From: JAISGQ01 sp045604965
GTDB lineage: Bacteria; Bacillota; Clostridia; Oscillospirales; Acutalibacteraceae
Direction of reading: 5' to 3'
Length of the DNA: 16,441 nucleotides
Assembly: GCA_045604965.1 (NCBI GenBank)
Contig: JAZUPB010000046.1
Location: forward strand, 1 to 16,441
Shown here: positions 1 through 7,038 of the stretch, in pieces
Numbering within the stretch: position 1 is the first letter of the stretch
How the letters are laid out: each line of letters starts with the position of its first letter
Made by a program: the position numbers and the translations under genes
The notes under the pieces: model-generated
What the model was told of the DNA's origin: nothing
Seen by the model: only the letters and a program-made list of their open reading frames with translations
The model's database searches: none

Positions 1-368
1 ATCCATTTTCTTGGATTAGCGCTTTCTTTAATTTTAGCTACTGCAGCATCTGCATCTTTAGCATCATTTAATCTTAATAAAACTACTGAATGTGGTATAG
101 ATCCTATCATAGGTTCGCTTACTAATCCTTCTTTGAAAGAAACTTCTACTGTTCCTAAATAGTATTCAGCGTTTTCGCTGTCTACTGGAACTTGTCCTAA
201 CATTGGAAGATTTTCTGCTGGAATTTCTGCATATACTTTTGCCATTATTTCTTCTAATGTTCCTTCCACATTTGCTTCTGCTTTAGGTTTTAGAAATACT
301 ACAGCGCATATTGCTACTGCTAATACTGCAACTATAGCTACTATTGTCCATATTAATTTTTTAGACAT
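1..368 (-). CDS. Small membrane-anchored protein of unknown function (partial)
   Basis: The reading frame opens with ATG at 368 and stays open to the window edge, giving about 122 residues without a stop. The N-terminus is MSKK followed by one hydrophobic segment at residues 5-26 (IWTIVAIVAVLAVAICAVVF), which looks like an uncleaved signal anchor. The rest is a soluble extracytoplasmic domain with the stretch GSIPHSVVLLRL and ending in view with NPRKW. I recall similar short unannotated proteins in low-GC gut Firmicutes but cannot name a family. The AAGGAGG site that serves it lies inside the last codons of the BlaI-like gene, and the start is only 2 bases past that gene's stop. Codon choice is strongly A/T-ending (ATA, TTA, GTA, GCA, AGA), unlike the adjacent repressor gene, which suggests a foreign origin or a chimeric join. 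Confidence 0.7.
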   Translation of the reverse strand, partial: MSKKLIWTIVAIVAVLAVAICAVVFLKPKAEANVEGTLEEIMAKVYAEIPAENLPMLGQVPVDSENAEYYLGTVEVSFKEGLVSEPMIGSIPHSVVLLRLNDAKDADAAVAKIKESANPRKW

Positions 369-370
369 AT

Positions 371-733
371 TTATCCCTCCTTATATCGGTCAATTATCTC
401 CCTTAATTCGTTTAGTTCCCTTTCGGAAAGCGGCTTACTGTCGAGGAAAGCTGTTAAAAATCTCGGCAATGAGCCTTCAAAACGGTCATTTACAACTGTT
501 TCGCTCTCAAAGCGTTCAACCTGCTCTTTTTTGACCAGTGCGCTTACTATTGTATTTTTGTTCTCAAGAAATCCACGCTCACTGAGTCTTTTGATTTGGG
601 TGTATGTAGTAGACTTCTTCCATCCGAACTGCTCCTCACAAAGCTTGGTAAGCTCCGGAGACGGAATAGGCTCACGCTCCCAGATGAGAGTCATCAGACG
701 AAATTCAGCTTCAAACAGTTTATATGATTCCAT
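371..733 (-). CDS. BlaI/MecI/CopY-family transcriptional repressor
   Basis: A 120-residue protein, the usual length for BlaI/MecI (Penicillinase_R) repressors. Residues 1-75 form the winged helix: LFEAEFRLMTLIWE at the start, then the recognition-helix region WKKSTTYTQIKRL and the wing ERGFLENKN. The C-terminal helices mediate dimerisation in this family. AAGGAGG lies 7 bases before the ATG. Two palindromes overlap its promoter, so it very likely represses itself. In this family the partner is usually a BlaR1/MecR1 M56 sensor protease encoded just downstream. Here the downstream gene is a short membrane protein with no visible protease motif, so the signal that relieves repression is unknown. 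Repressors of this type occur as cargo in Clostridial ICEs. Confidence 0.88.
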   Translation of the reverse strand: MESYKLFEAEFRLMTLIWEREPIPSPELTKLCEEQFGWKKSTTYTQIKRLSERGFLENKNTIVSALVKKEQVERFESETVVNDRFEGSLPRFLTAFLDSKPLSERELNELREIIDRYKEG

Positions 734-750
734 AAATAGTCCTCCTTGAG

Positions 751-790
751 TCTAACGCGTTAGATTATGTTTATAGTCTAATGCGTTAGA
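751..790. promoter_or_regulatory. Pair of palindromic operators for the BlaI-like repressor
   Basis: TCTAACGCGTTAGA (751-764) is a perfect 14-base palindrome. TCTAATGCGTTAGA (777-790) is the same site with the central symmetry broken at two positions. Their centres are 26 bases apart. The second overlaps the -10 box and spacer, and the first covers the early transcribed region, so occupancy would block initiation. Assignment to the adjacent repressor is inferred from position. Confidence 0.8.
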
Positions 791-803
791 TTGTCGATGT
801 CAA
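775..803 (-). promoter_or_regulatory. Promoter of the BlaI-like gene
   Basis: On the minus strand, TTGACA (798-803) and TAGACT (775-780) are separated by exactly 17 bases. The -35 box is a perfect sigma-A match. The initiation site should fall near 768, followed by the AAGGAGG ribosome-binding site at 741-747. Confidence 0.8.
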
Positions 804-864
804 TACAGATTTTGTGAATTTACTGATTATACATATTTTGTTTATATTCAAACAACAAACGCAA

Positions 865-898
865 GTGTACTATTACGATGCATATCAACGTAGTACAC
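865..898 (-). terminator. Inverted repeat at the end of the CHAP hydrolase gene (weak terminator candidate)
   Basis: GTGTACTA (865-872) and TAGTACAC (891-898) are perfect 8-base arms around the stop codon of the CHAP gene at 885-887. On the minus strand the hairpin is followed by a T-rich but interrupted stretch (TTGCGTTTGTTGTTTG). It may end the transfer operon; the tail is poor, so this is tentative. Confidence 0.35.
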
Positions 899-2480
899 CA
901 TATCCCAAGATGTAAGAACTATCCACTGAATACTGTTTACGTTTACAAGCGTCTCCGGAATTACCCTCAACCGTATGAACAACATTGTTTTCTACATATT
1001 CTACAATTCCTACATGATTGCCCTTTCCGTCACCGTCCCAGTCAAAGAAAATTATATCTCCCGGTGACGGTGTGTAACCTCCGGGCCGCCACTGCCCTCT
1101 CGCCTTAAACCACGAAACGCCGTCAGGCACCCATGCAAATTTAGGGACAATTCCGCTATCTATGTACCCACACTGCTCAGCACACCATGACACAAATATA
1201 GCGCACCATTCTGTACGGCTTGATAATCCGTACCAACGCCAATACGGTTCACCGCCTACATTTCCAATTTGGGATATAGCGACCGCAACAATATCCTCAT
1301 CGCCAAATGAATAGCCGTAAATCAGTTTACTCCATGCTTCGGTGAACTGATCACCCATAAGCTCTGTCAAAACATCATTCTGTTCGTCTGTGAATGAATA
1401 CATCTCCGCTGCCTCTGCTGCACTTTTTGTTGTAACTGATATTTTTACGTCACGGTATATTACTTCCACAACCTCTTTCGAAACATTTCCGTCTTCACCT
1501 ATTACTTCCTGTTCTTCCTCCTCTGTCCGCTCTGTCACAGTGTACGAAATGGAGACCATATCCCAGAATATATCTCTCAGCTGCTGTGTTTTGCTCGAAT
1601 CAAAATCTATTGCAACTGTCGCTTCTTCACCATGACTCATTTCAACTGCGTACACGGCAAGGACATCCTGCCATACTCCGGTCATTCCTCCGACTTCACC
1701 GTTTATTGTTATGGTTGCATTGTCGAGATTTTCAATACCGTTTTGAATATCCTGAATCTTCTCGTAGTATTCACTGTTGATTGTACTGATTGCAGTTCTC
1801 AGATCTCGATTAGTATCTCCGTCTGTTGTTTTGCTCACATCATTCCCTAAAAAAATACTGTATGCAGAGCCAACAATCATACCCAGCATGCAGATAATCA
1901 GTATTATAAAAAGGACAATCCAGCCGCCTGCTACGAGCCATGATACAAGGTTTTTAACTGCATTTATCGCTCCCTTTATAGCCGCCTTGAGTGCTTTTTC
2001 GGCATTCTCTGCGGCTTTCTTTGCCTTTTTAGCTTTTTGCTTTGCATATTCTGATTTAAGTGATGCATCGCTGATCGCTTTTACTGTTGCAGCATTTTTC
2101 TTCTGAATATTGGTGGGGTTCTTCATTGATGCTGCAGTGGTATGTTTTATATTTGCACCTGTATTGCGGCAACCGTTGGTTACAGATAAAGGTTCTCTTG
2201 TTTTTATAGAGCAGTTGTTTCTATTACGTATTCGATGAGCGATATTATTTACGGAATCCGATATGTTGTTTGCGGCATCAGTTGAAAACGCTATTATCTG
2301 TTCTGAATATTTTTGAGTTTCATCGTTAGCATACTGTTCTGCTGATTCATACTCGCTGTTCTGGCAAGCCTCTGAAATACGTTGAGTTTTTTGATAGGCA
2401 TTTTTCATCATCGCAGATACTTGGTTCGATGGAGTTGAAATTTGTTCAGGCTTGTACGAGTCACGGGTTTTGATCTCCAT
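885..2480 (-). CDS. Membrane-anchored CHAP-domain peptidoglycan hydrolase of the conjugation machine
   Basis: A 531-residue protein. Residues 1-180 are a cytoplasmic, Ala/Lys/Asn-rich region with a highly charged helical stretch at about 145-170 (KQKAKKAKKAAENAEKALKA). One strong membrane helix spans about 183-212. Residues 213-390 are extracellular and of no family I recognise, with an acidic run TEEEEQEV. The C-terminus from about 393 is a CHAP/NlpC-P60-like amidase domain: Cys426 in EWCAIFVSWC, His489 in GNHVGIVEY, and Glu505/Asn507 in VEGNSGD fit the catalytic residues. In Gram-positive type IV secretion systems such VirB1/PrgK-type proteins open the cell wall for the transfer channel. 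The gene follows VirB4 by 91 bases. Its AAGGAGC ribosome-binding site can be hidden in a hairpin. The start ATG at 2480 is the one placed correctly after that site. Confidence 0.85.
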   Translation of the reverse strand: MEIKTRDSYKPEQISTPSNQVSAMMKNAYQKTQRISEACQNSEYESAEQYANDETQKYSEQIIAFSTDAANNISDSVNNIAHRIRNRNNCSIKTREPLSVTNGCRNTGANIKHTTAASMKNPTNIQKKNAATVKAISDASLKSEYAKQKAKKAKKAAENAEKALKAAIKGAINAVKNLVSWLVAGGWIVLFIILIICMLGMIVGSAYSIFLGNDVSKTTDGDTNRDLRTAISTINSEYYEKIQDIQNGIENLDNATITINGEVGGMTGVWQDVLAVYAVEMSHGEEATVAIDFDSSKTQQLRDIFWDMVSISYTVTERTEEEEQEVIGEDGNVSKEVVEVIYRDVKISVTTKSAAEAAEMYSFTDEQNDVLTELMGDQFTEAWSKLIYGYSFGDEDIVAVAISQIGNVGGEPYWRWYGLSSRTEWCAIFVSWCAEQCGYIDSGIVPKFAWVPDGVSWFKARGQWRPGGYTPSPGDIIFFDWDGDGKGNHVGIVEYVENNVVHTVEGNSGDACKRKQYSVDSSYILGYGVLR

Positions 2481-2487
2481 TTAATTC

Positions 2488-2532
2488 GCTCCTTTCGGAG
2501 CAGCCAATGCTGTATTTCTCATTGGCCGCTCC
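2488..2532 (-). promoter_or_regulatory. Competing hairpins over the CHAP gene ribosome-binding site
   Basis: In the minus-strand RNA, GGAGCGGCCAATG (2532-2520) can pair with CATTGGCTGCTCC (2509-2497), a 13-base-pair stem with one G-U pair and a 10-base loop. The same GCTCC (2501-2497) can instead pair with GGAGC (2492-2488) across a GAAA tetraloop, which hides the AGGAG ribosome-binding site of the CHAP gene. The two folds exclude each other. The large stem frees the ribosome-binding site and the small one closes it. Function is inferred from base pairing only. Confidence 0.55.
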
Positions 2533-2571
2533 TCTCTTATCAGTCTTTTATTGATTCACATTTCTGTTTTC

Positions 2572-4917
2572 TCAAGCAATGTTTTCGCCCGGCTTCGTTG
2601 ACATTAGCTTATACATCTTTGTGTCTTTCGGGAAATTATCTGTAAACGGCACAAGAGCACTTCCAACCTTAAGCAAGCCGCAGCCTGCATTTACATTTGT
2701 GATATAACTCATCTGAGATTCCGATATGCCCAAGAGTTTCGCAAGCTCAATCCGGTCGGTAGATGCCTGATTGAGCATTACTATAAACTCACTGTTTGCA
2801 AGCATGGTTCTTGCAGTGTGGCTCTGCAGCAGGTCATCAACATTCTGAGTAATACCTGTGCAATTTGCTCCGTACTTACGAACCCTCTTCCAAAGCGTGA
2901 ACAGGAAGTTTGCACTGTACTCATGCTGGAACAGCAGATAGATTTCATCTATGACAATATAGGTGCTTATCCCCTTTTCACGATTTCTTGTAACACGATT
3001 GAAAATACTGTCCAACACCACAAGCATACCGATGGGAAGCAGCTGTGTTCCGAGATCGAGAATGTCGTAGCATATAAGGCTGTTGCTTGTATCTACATTT
3101 GTCTGCTGCGCGAAGGTGTTAAGAGAACCGTCTGTAAACAGCTCGATTGCAAGTGCTATCCCCTTTGCCTCAGGTTCAGGCTGACGCAGAAGCTCCTCTC
3201 TGAAATCCTGCAGTGTAGGCGGCACTCCCATATAGTTGCCTTGCTGATAATGACGATACACATTGGCTGTACACCTGTCTACAAGTGACTTTTGCTTTGC
3301 ATCAAGTGTCCCAACAAGCTGTTCGCAAAGTGATAAAATGAACTCCGACTTAAGTGTAATTGGGTTAGCCCCGTCTCCGTATTTGCTGTTGATGTCCATT
3401 GCATTGATGTGATTGTTCGAGGTTGCAGAAATTTGAATAACCGAGCCTCCCAAGGCCTTAACAAGTGACGTGTACTCACGCTCAGGATCTATGATTATGA
3501 TATCAGTCTTTTTATTTGCCGTAAGCTTTCGCAGAAGAATCTCACGCTTTGCCGTAAATGACTTACCGCTTCCGGGTACACCGAGAATAAACTCGTTAGC
3601 GTTGAGCAGCTGCAGTTTATCAGCGATAATCAGATTTTTACTCAAGGCATTCAGACCATAATAAATGCCGTTCTCATGGCAGATTTCCTGCGCACGGAAC
3701 GGCATTAAAGCGGCAAGTGATACAGTTGTAAAAGTTCTGAACGTCTTGGTATTGAGAGTGCCGAACGGCAAAACATTGTTCATTCCATCCATCTGCTGAA
3801 AACGCAGAGTTGCAAGCTGACATAAATCCTTTCGTGCTGTTGCAAAAAGTTGTTCCGTATCTCTGTTAAGCTGTTCAAGCGATTCTGCCGTATGAACAAT
3901 GGTTACATTGGCAACAAACAGTCTTTGATCGTTCTCAGAAATATCTTTCAACACCTCTGTTACTTCATTTCTCTGCATCGCCATATCGTAAGGTACAACA
4001 GCCGAGAAGTTATTGGCGGCATTTTGTTTTTGCTGCCAAGTGGTGATGTTCTTTTCCACTCCGAGAACAGTATTCTGCACCACCTTCATCGCTTCGTCGG
4101 TAGGAATAGGCACAATATCAATAGACAACATCATTGTGCGATTCAACTCGCACAGCTCGGTTATCATGTCGTCCTTGATAAAATTTGCATAGTCCTTTAA
4201 GAAAATTGCCCTCGCATATCTATCGCCCATTTTGAAATAACTGTCGTTAAACTCAAAGCTATCAGGACATATGTAATCTCTGAAATCGTGTCCCAGACGC
4301 ATTTTGGAGTGCATATCAAAACTGAAGCTGTTCTCCTCTCCCTCACGGAAGAAATTATAAAACACCCGCAATCTCTCTGTTGCGTTCATAGGCAAGCAGT
4401 ATGAATCTATCGCCTTGAATTTCGCATTTAGTTCAACTCCGATTCTGTCAAATTCAGAACGGGCACTTTCTGCACTGTCTGTATGAATACTCACAGTGAC
4501 ATAGCTTTCCTTTGTCATACTGTTATTCATCTTCAACGCTTCACCGATAACTTTACGATTATACTCATCTCTCAGTTCGTCCTGCTCATCACCCTGCATA
4601 GGCATATAGATTGATTTTTCAAATTCTGATCGGTTAATATGATGATTATTCAACGTTATTTTTGTCATAGAACCCGGTTCGAGAGAATTGAGAATTTCAG
4701 AATACTTTGTTATCATATGTCTTTTTGCTTCAAGGCTTGCAACCGCATAATTTATGTCTGCAAACTTGAATGTCATCGAGTATCTGTTTCTTCCTACACG
4801 AAATATTCCATCATTCCATATCTGTTTGACTTTGATAACATTCTGCACTGAACGAGGAATACTAAGCCGTTCTCTATCGAGCTTGAACATTCTTAAAACT
4901 GATTTAAACATCGTCAA
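2572..4917 (-). CDS. VirB4-family conjugation ATPase
   Basis: A 781-residue protein, the usual length for Gram-positive VirB4/TrsE/PrgJ ATPases, which power assembly of the transfer channel at the membrane. Walker A is GVPGSGKS at residues 446-453 and Walker B is YIVIDEI at about 653-659; RKYGANCTGITQN at about 680-692 matches the conserved block after Walker B. The N-terminal half is the channel-contact domain of the family. The frame begins with TTG at 4917 (6 bases after AAGGAGG), with an in-frame ATG at 4911 (12 bases after it). I kept TTG because of spacing, but ATG is possible. Either start overlaps the end of the PrgI gene, so the two are translationally coupled. Confidence 0.95.
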   Translation of the reverse strand: MTMFKSVLRMFKLDRERLSIPRSVQNVIKVKQIWNDGIFRVGRNRYSMTFKFADINYAVASLEAKRHMITKYSEILNSLEPGSMTKITLNNHHINRSEFEKSIYMPMQGDEQDELRDEYNRKVIGEALKMNNSMTKESYVTVSIHTDSAESARSEFDRIGVELNAKFKAIDSYCLPMNATERLRVFYNFFREGEENSFSFDMHSKMRLGHDFRDYICPDSFEFNDSYFKMGDRYARAIFLKDYANFIKDDMITELCELNRTMMLSIDIVPIPTDEAMKVVQNTVLGVEKNITTWQQKQNAANNFSAVVPYDMAMQRNEVTEVLKDISENDQRLFVANVTIVHTAESLEQLNRDTEQLFATARKDLCQLATLRFQQMDGMNNVLPFGTLNTKTFRTFTTVSLAALMPFRAQEICHENGIYYGLNALSKNLIIADKLQLLNANEFILGVPGSGKSFTAKREILLRKLTANKKTDIIIIDPEREYTSLVKALGGSVIQISATSNNHINAMDINSKYGDGANPITLKSEFILSLCEQLVGTLDAKQKSLVDRCTANVYRHYQQGNYMGVPPTLQDFREELLRQPEPEAKGIALAIELFTDGSLNTFAQQTNVDTSNSLICYDILDLGTQLLPIGMLVVLDSIFNRVTRNREKGISTYIVIDEIYLLFQHEYSANFLFTLWKRVRKYGANCTGITQNVDDLLQSHTARTMLANSEFIVMLNQASTDRIELAKLLGISESQMSYITNVNAGCGLLKVGSALVPFTDNFPKDTKMYKLMSTKPGENIA

Positions 4918-5257
4918 TGAGCACCTCCTTTATCTGTGGACTGAATGCCTCGTAATACAAGTTATTGGAAACGCAGGTGTATTTCTTTGGAAAGAGAACT
5001 TCCGATTTTATCCACGCCCAGGCAAGCTGTTCGGCAGTCATACCGTTATATCTGACAAATCCAAGTGCTGCAAAGGGAGCTGCTGCAATAATGCACAGCC
5101 AGCTTACAACTTCTGTTCCAAGTATATCCTTGAGCCCAAAATACACTCCCACTGCAGCACCCATTGCGAGAATTGAAAAAATACACTGCCGCAGATTCAA
5201 ACCTAAGAATATTCCTTCCGTATAGTTTAAAATTTCTTTGTTAATTTTAATTTCCAT
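4904..5257 (-). CDS. PrgI-family (VirB3-like) membrane protein
   Basis: A 117-residue protein of the PrgI family. Two membrane helices are seen at about residues 22-42 and 48-68, and the cytoplasmic tail contains ELAWAW-like TAEQLAWAWIKSEVLF and NNLYYEAF, as usual for the family. PrgI proteins are the VirB3 counterparts of Gram-positive type IV secretion and are nearly always encoded directly before VirB4, as here, with overlapping ends. AAAGGAGA lies 7 bases before the ATG. A transcription terminator belonging to the toxin-antitoxin unit lies 29 bases upstream, and no promoter fits in between, so expression must come from read-through. Confidence 0.9.
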   Translation of the reverse strand: MEIKINKEILNYTEGIFLGLNLRQCIFSILAMGAAVGVYFGLKDILGTEVVSWLCIIAAAPFAALGFVRYNGMTAEQLAWAWIKSEVLFPKKYTCVSNNLYYEAFSPQIKEVLIDDV

Positions 5258-5275
5258 GTAATGTCTCCTTTCATT

Positions 5276-5308
5276 GAAAATAAAATAGCGCCGCAGTTAA
5301 GCGGCGCT
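5276..5308 (-). terminator. Rho-independent terminator after the toxin gene
   Basis: AGCGCCGC and GCGGCGCT form a perfect 8-base-pair stem with a 6-base loop (5287-5308). On the minus strand it is followed by ATTTTATTTTC (5286-5276). It lies 19 bases after the toxin stop and just before the PrgI gene. The U-tract is interrupted by one A, so some read-through into PrgI-VirB4 is plausible. Confidence 0.75.
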
Positions 5309-5327
5309 GACAAAATATATTATGTTG

Positions 5328-5642
5328 TTATTTGAGAAGCCAGCCGTAGTCCTGACGGCAGTCTACAATATAATCCACAAACACAGTGTTGTCTTTGGTT
5401 TGATAAATCATTAAGTACCGTTTTTCAAATACGAGATAACGATATGTGTTGCGTGGAATAAAATCATTCGTAAGCCACGGACAACGCTGCGGCATCTGCT
5501 TTAAGGAATTTGCTGCTTCCTCAAAAGACGATACAAGTCTTTCTGCAGCGGGAACACTTACCTTTGCAAGAAACGCCGCACAGGACACAAGCATTTGCCG
5601 TGCCTGTTTGGAGATTACGACATTGTACAACTCATTCGCCAT
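5328..5642 (-). CDS. RelE/ParE-family toxin of a type II toxin-antitoxin system
   Basis: A 104-residue protein when started at ATG 5642 (MANELYNVVIS). The frame is open further upstream, to 5720, but that part runs inside the antitoxin gene. ATG 5642 gives the normal family length and an 11-base overlap with the antitoxin stop. The fold is seen as an N-terminal strand (YNVVISKQARQML), two helices, the central RYLVFEKRYLMIYQ strand pair and the C-terminal VFVDYIVDCRQDYGWLL. RelE/ParE toxins cleave mRNA on the ribosome or poison gyrase; which of these applies cannot be read from the sequence. It lies directly after its Phd/YefM-like antitoxin and ends at a terminator. Confidence 0.85.
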   Translation of the reverse strand: MANELYNVVISKQARQMLVSCAAFLAKVSVPAAERLVSSFEEAANSLKQMPQRCPWLTNDFIPRNTYRYLVFEKRYLMIYQTKDNTVFVDYIVDCRQDYGWLLK

Positions 5643-5916
5643 CTGTGCTTCCTGCCTCTCTGATGGCTGCATGCATTGCCTGTACAACCTCATCAACCGA
5701 ATATCCGCTGTCACCTGCAAGACGTGCTTCCTCTACTGCAAGCAGCTCTTCACGCAGTTTAAGCATCTTTTCACGACGTACAAATGAGTCAATATCCATT
5801 ACAACAAGGTCGCCTTCGCCGTTTTTTGTAAGGTATACAGGCTGCTGTGTATTTCTGCACAGATCGGCTATTTCGTTATAGTTCTGCCTTATAGCTGCTG
5901 ACGGACGTATATTCAT
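5632..5916 (-). CDS. Phd/YefM-family antitoxin
   Basis: A 94-residue protein. The N-terminal 60 residues are the Phd/YefM DNA-binding domain: IRPSAAIRQNYNEIADLCR, then the QPVYLTKNGEGDLVVMD hairpin typical of the family. The C-terminal part (about 61-94) is the toxin-binding tail, with GYSVDEVVQAMHAAI. GGGGAGG is placed 7 bases before the ATG. Transcription starts from a strong promoter with a flanking inverted repeat, which fits autoregulation by antitoxin or toxin-antitoxin complex. The pair sits between VirB6 and PrgI, normally neighbours, so it looks inserted into the transfer operon as a stability module. Confidence 0.88.
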   Translation of the reverse strand: MNIRPSAAIRQNYNEIADLCRNTQQPVYLTKNGEGDLVVMDIDSFVRREKMLKLREELLAVEEARLAGDSGYSVDEVVQAMHAAIREAGSTDGE

Positions 5917-5942
5917 TCTATTTCCTCCCCATAGTATTGTTC

Positions 5943-5978
5943 TGACTATATTATACTCATATTATGCTACATAGTCAA
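5943..5978 (-). promoter_or_regulatory. Promoter and operator of the toxin-antitoxin operon
   Basis: On the minus strand TTGACT (5973-5978) and a perfect TATAAT (5950-5955) are 17 bases apart. TGACTAT (5943-5949) and ATAGTCA (5971-5977) form 7-base inverted arms around the -10 box, a likely operator for the antitoxin. The -35 box is only 3 bases after the VirB6 stop codon. Confidence 0.78.
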
Positions 5979-5981
5979 CAG

Positions 5982-6821
5982 CTATACTCCGAACATTTCG
6001 TGACTTACACGGTCAGCCATTTTTACTGTGCCAACAAGCACCAACATACCAAAGATAAGCTCTCCAACATAGCTCCATACCATGTTTACAGCACTCGCAT
6101 CAGGATCAACCGCAGGCGGTGCAGACACAAACGCAGAATAGATAATGCACGCAAGAATGATGATAGCACCCTCAAGACACACGGCTGCATAGGATTTAAT
6201 AAAACTCTTTCCAATGTTCGATGTCGGTTCTCCTGCAAAAGAAGCCAACGGTACGGGAGCTATAGCAGCATAAAGATAGATTTTGAAAAATCGTCCGTAT
6301 ACTGTCAAAATCAGTATAAAGGACAGAACAGTAATGAGCAGACTTCCGATGAGCGTTACTGCCCACAGTGGGATAGACTCAAAAAAGCCGCAGTCCTTGA
6401 TGGCATCTACCATCTCCTGCGGCAATAAAGTATTTCCCGAACCGTTAAAACCCGATGCGGTTACTATTCTGCTGATTACACCCTGCACGATTGTGAACAA
6501 CGCAATCATAAGATCAAGCCCATAGGTTATCACACCTTTTGCCAAGGCAAACCTTATGAATAGTTTTAGAGCTTGTTCTGGTCGTTTGATCTCTGCAAAG
6601 TTGCCGCAAGTACGCATAACTCCAACAACAAAGAAAAGAACAAGCAACGCATAGCCTATTGCTTTCAATCCTCCGTGAATATTAACTACCACATTCCAGA
6701 TTGTGCCGCCTTTGAAATCTTCAGGAGATTGAGATATAAGTGTCCATATCTCCGACATTTTATCGTTCCATGTTTCAAGGGCGTTTTCGAGGTTGTCTAC
6801 AACCCAGTTTCCACTTGCCAA
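5982..6821 (-). CDS. VirB6/TrbL-like conjugation channel protein
   Basis: A 279-residue polytopic membrane protein. Hydrophobic segments are visible at about 51-69, 98-120, 150-174, 178-196, 211-232 and 251-270, giving five to six membrane helices. Conserved-looking features are the N-terminal amphipathic region, YGRFFKIYLYAAIAPVPLASF at about 175-195 and the tail TVKMADRVSHEMFG. This layout matches the VirB6/TrbL-type inner-membrane channel proteins of Clostridial ICEs. The start is TTG at 6821, after GAGGTGAT at suitable distance; no ATG lies near it. In related elements the gene follows Maff2 directly. Here two plus-strand cargo genes and a broken Maff2 copy separate them, and a new minus-strand promoter appears to drive it. 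Confidence 0.85.
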   Translation of the reverse strand: MASGNWVVDNLENALETWNDKMSEIWTLISQSPEDFKGGTIWNVVVNIHGGLKAIGYALLVLFFVVGVMRTCGNFAEIKRPEQALKLFIRFALAKGVITYGLDLMIALFTIVQGVISRIVTASGFNGSGNTLLPQEMVDAIKDCGFFESIPLWAVTLIGSLLITVLSFILILTVYGRFFKIYLYAAIAPVPLASFAGEPTSNIGKSFIKSYAAVCLEGAIIILACIIYSAFVSAPPAVDPDASAVNMVWSYVGELIFGMLVLVGTVKMADRVSHEMFGV

Positions 6822-6873
6822 ATAATCACCTCACTTTCTTTTTTAATTTATTGTTTCTTAGAAAAGAGAACTT

Positions 6874-6891
6874 TTAAGGTGGTCTAATCAC
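6874..6891 (-). CDS. Possible five-codon leader peptide (MIRPP) before VirB6
   Basis: A consensus AAGGAGGG (6898-6905) is followed 6 bases later by GTG ATT AGA CCA CCT TAA, a five-residue frame. The VirB6 gene starts 52 bases further on with its own ribosome-binding site. The stop codon lies in a small hairpin (CTTAAAAG with CTTTTCTAAG, one bulge). A leader peptide that controls VirB6, or the remnant of a lost gene start, would both look like this. Confidence 0.35.
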   Translation of the reverse strand: MIRPP

Positions 6892-6945
6892 AATTCACCC
6901 TCCTTATGTATTGATAAAATGCAATTCATTTGACTCTTTCATAAA

Positions 6946-6954
6946 AGTATAACA
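6946..6954 (-). promoter_or_regulatory. Candidate extended -10 promoter for VirB6
   Basis: The minus strand reads TGTTATACT, an extended -10 element. The -35 region (TTTCAA at 6967-6972, 15 bases away) is poor. It stands back to back with the plus-strand promoter of the DUF2625-like gene. It would supply transcription to VirB6, which is otherwise cut off from the upstream operon by converging genes and a terminator. Confidence 0.45.
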
Positions 6955-6966
6955 CACCTTCGTTTA

Positions 6967-6995
6967 TTGAAATTAATAGTTACTTGTTATATAAT
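6967..6995 (+). promoter_or_regulatory. Promoter of the DUF2625-like cargo gene
   Basis: TTGAAA (6967-6972) and TATAAT (6990-6995) are separated by exactly 17 bases. The surrounding sequence resembles the promoter of the second cargo gene at 8113-8141: both have a run like TTRATAGTTA inside the spacer and CAAnGGnnCGATAA shortly after the -10 box. Confidence 0.78.
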
Positions 6996-7038
6996 CTTTC
7001 ACAATGGGACGATAATTTAGTATCTGTAGAGGTGTCAT

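Noticed and set aside
2818..3288. A plus-strand frame of 156 codons within the VirB4 gene
   Set aside because: It is antisense to the conserved Walker-B region of VirB4 and shows no recognisable protein pattern.
5643..5720. A longer N-terminus for the RelE/ParE toxin
   Set aside because: The extra 26 residues lie inside the antitoxin gene and do not look like the toxin family; ATG 5642 gives the normal length and overlap.
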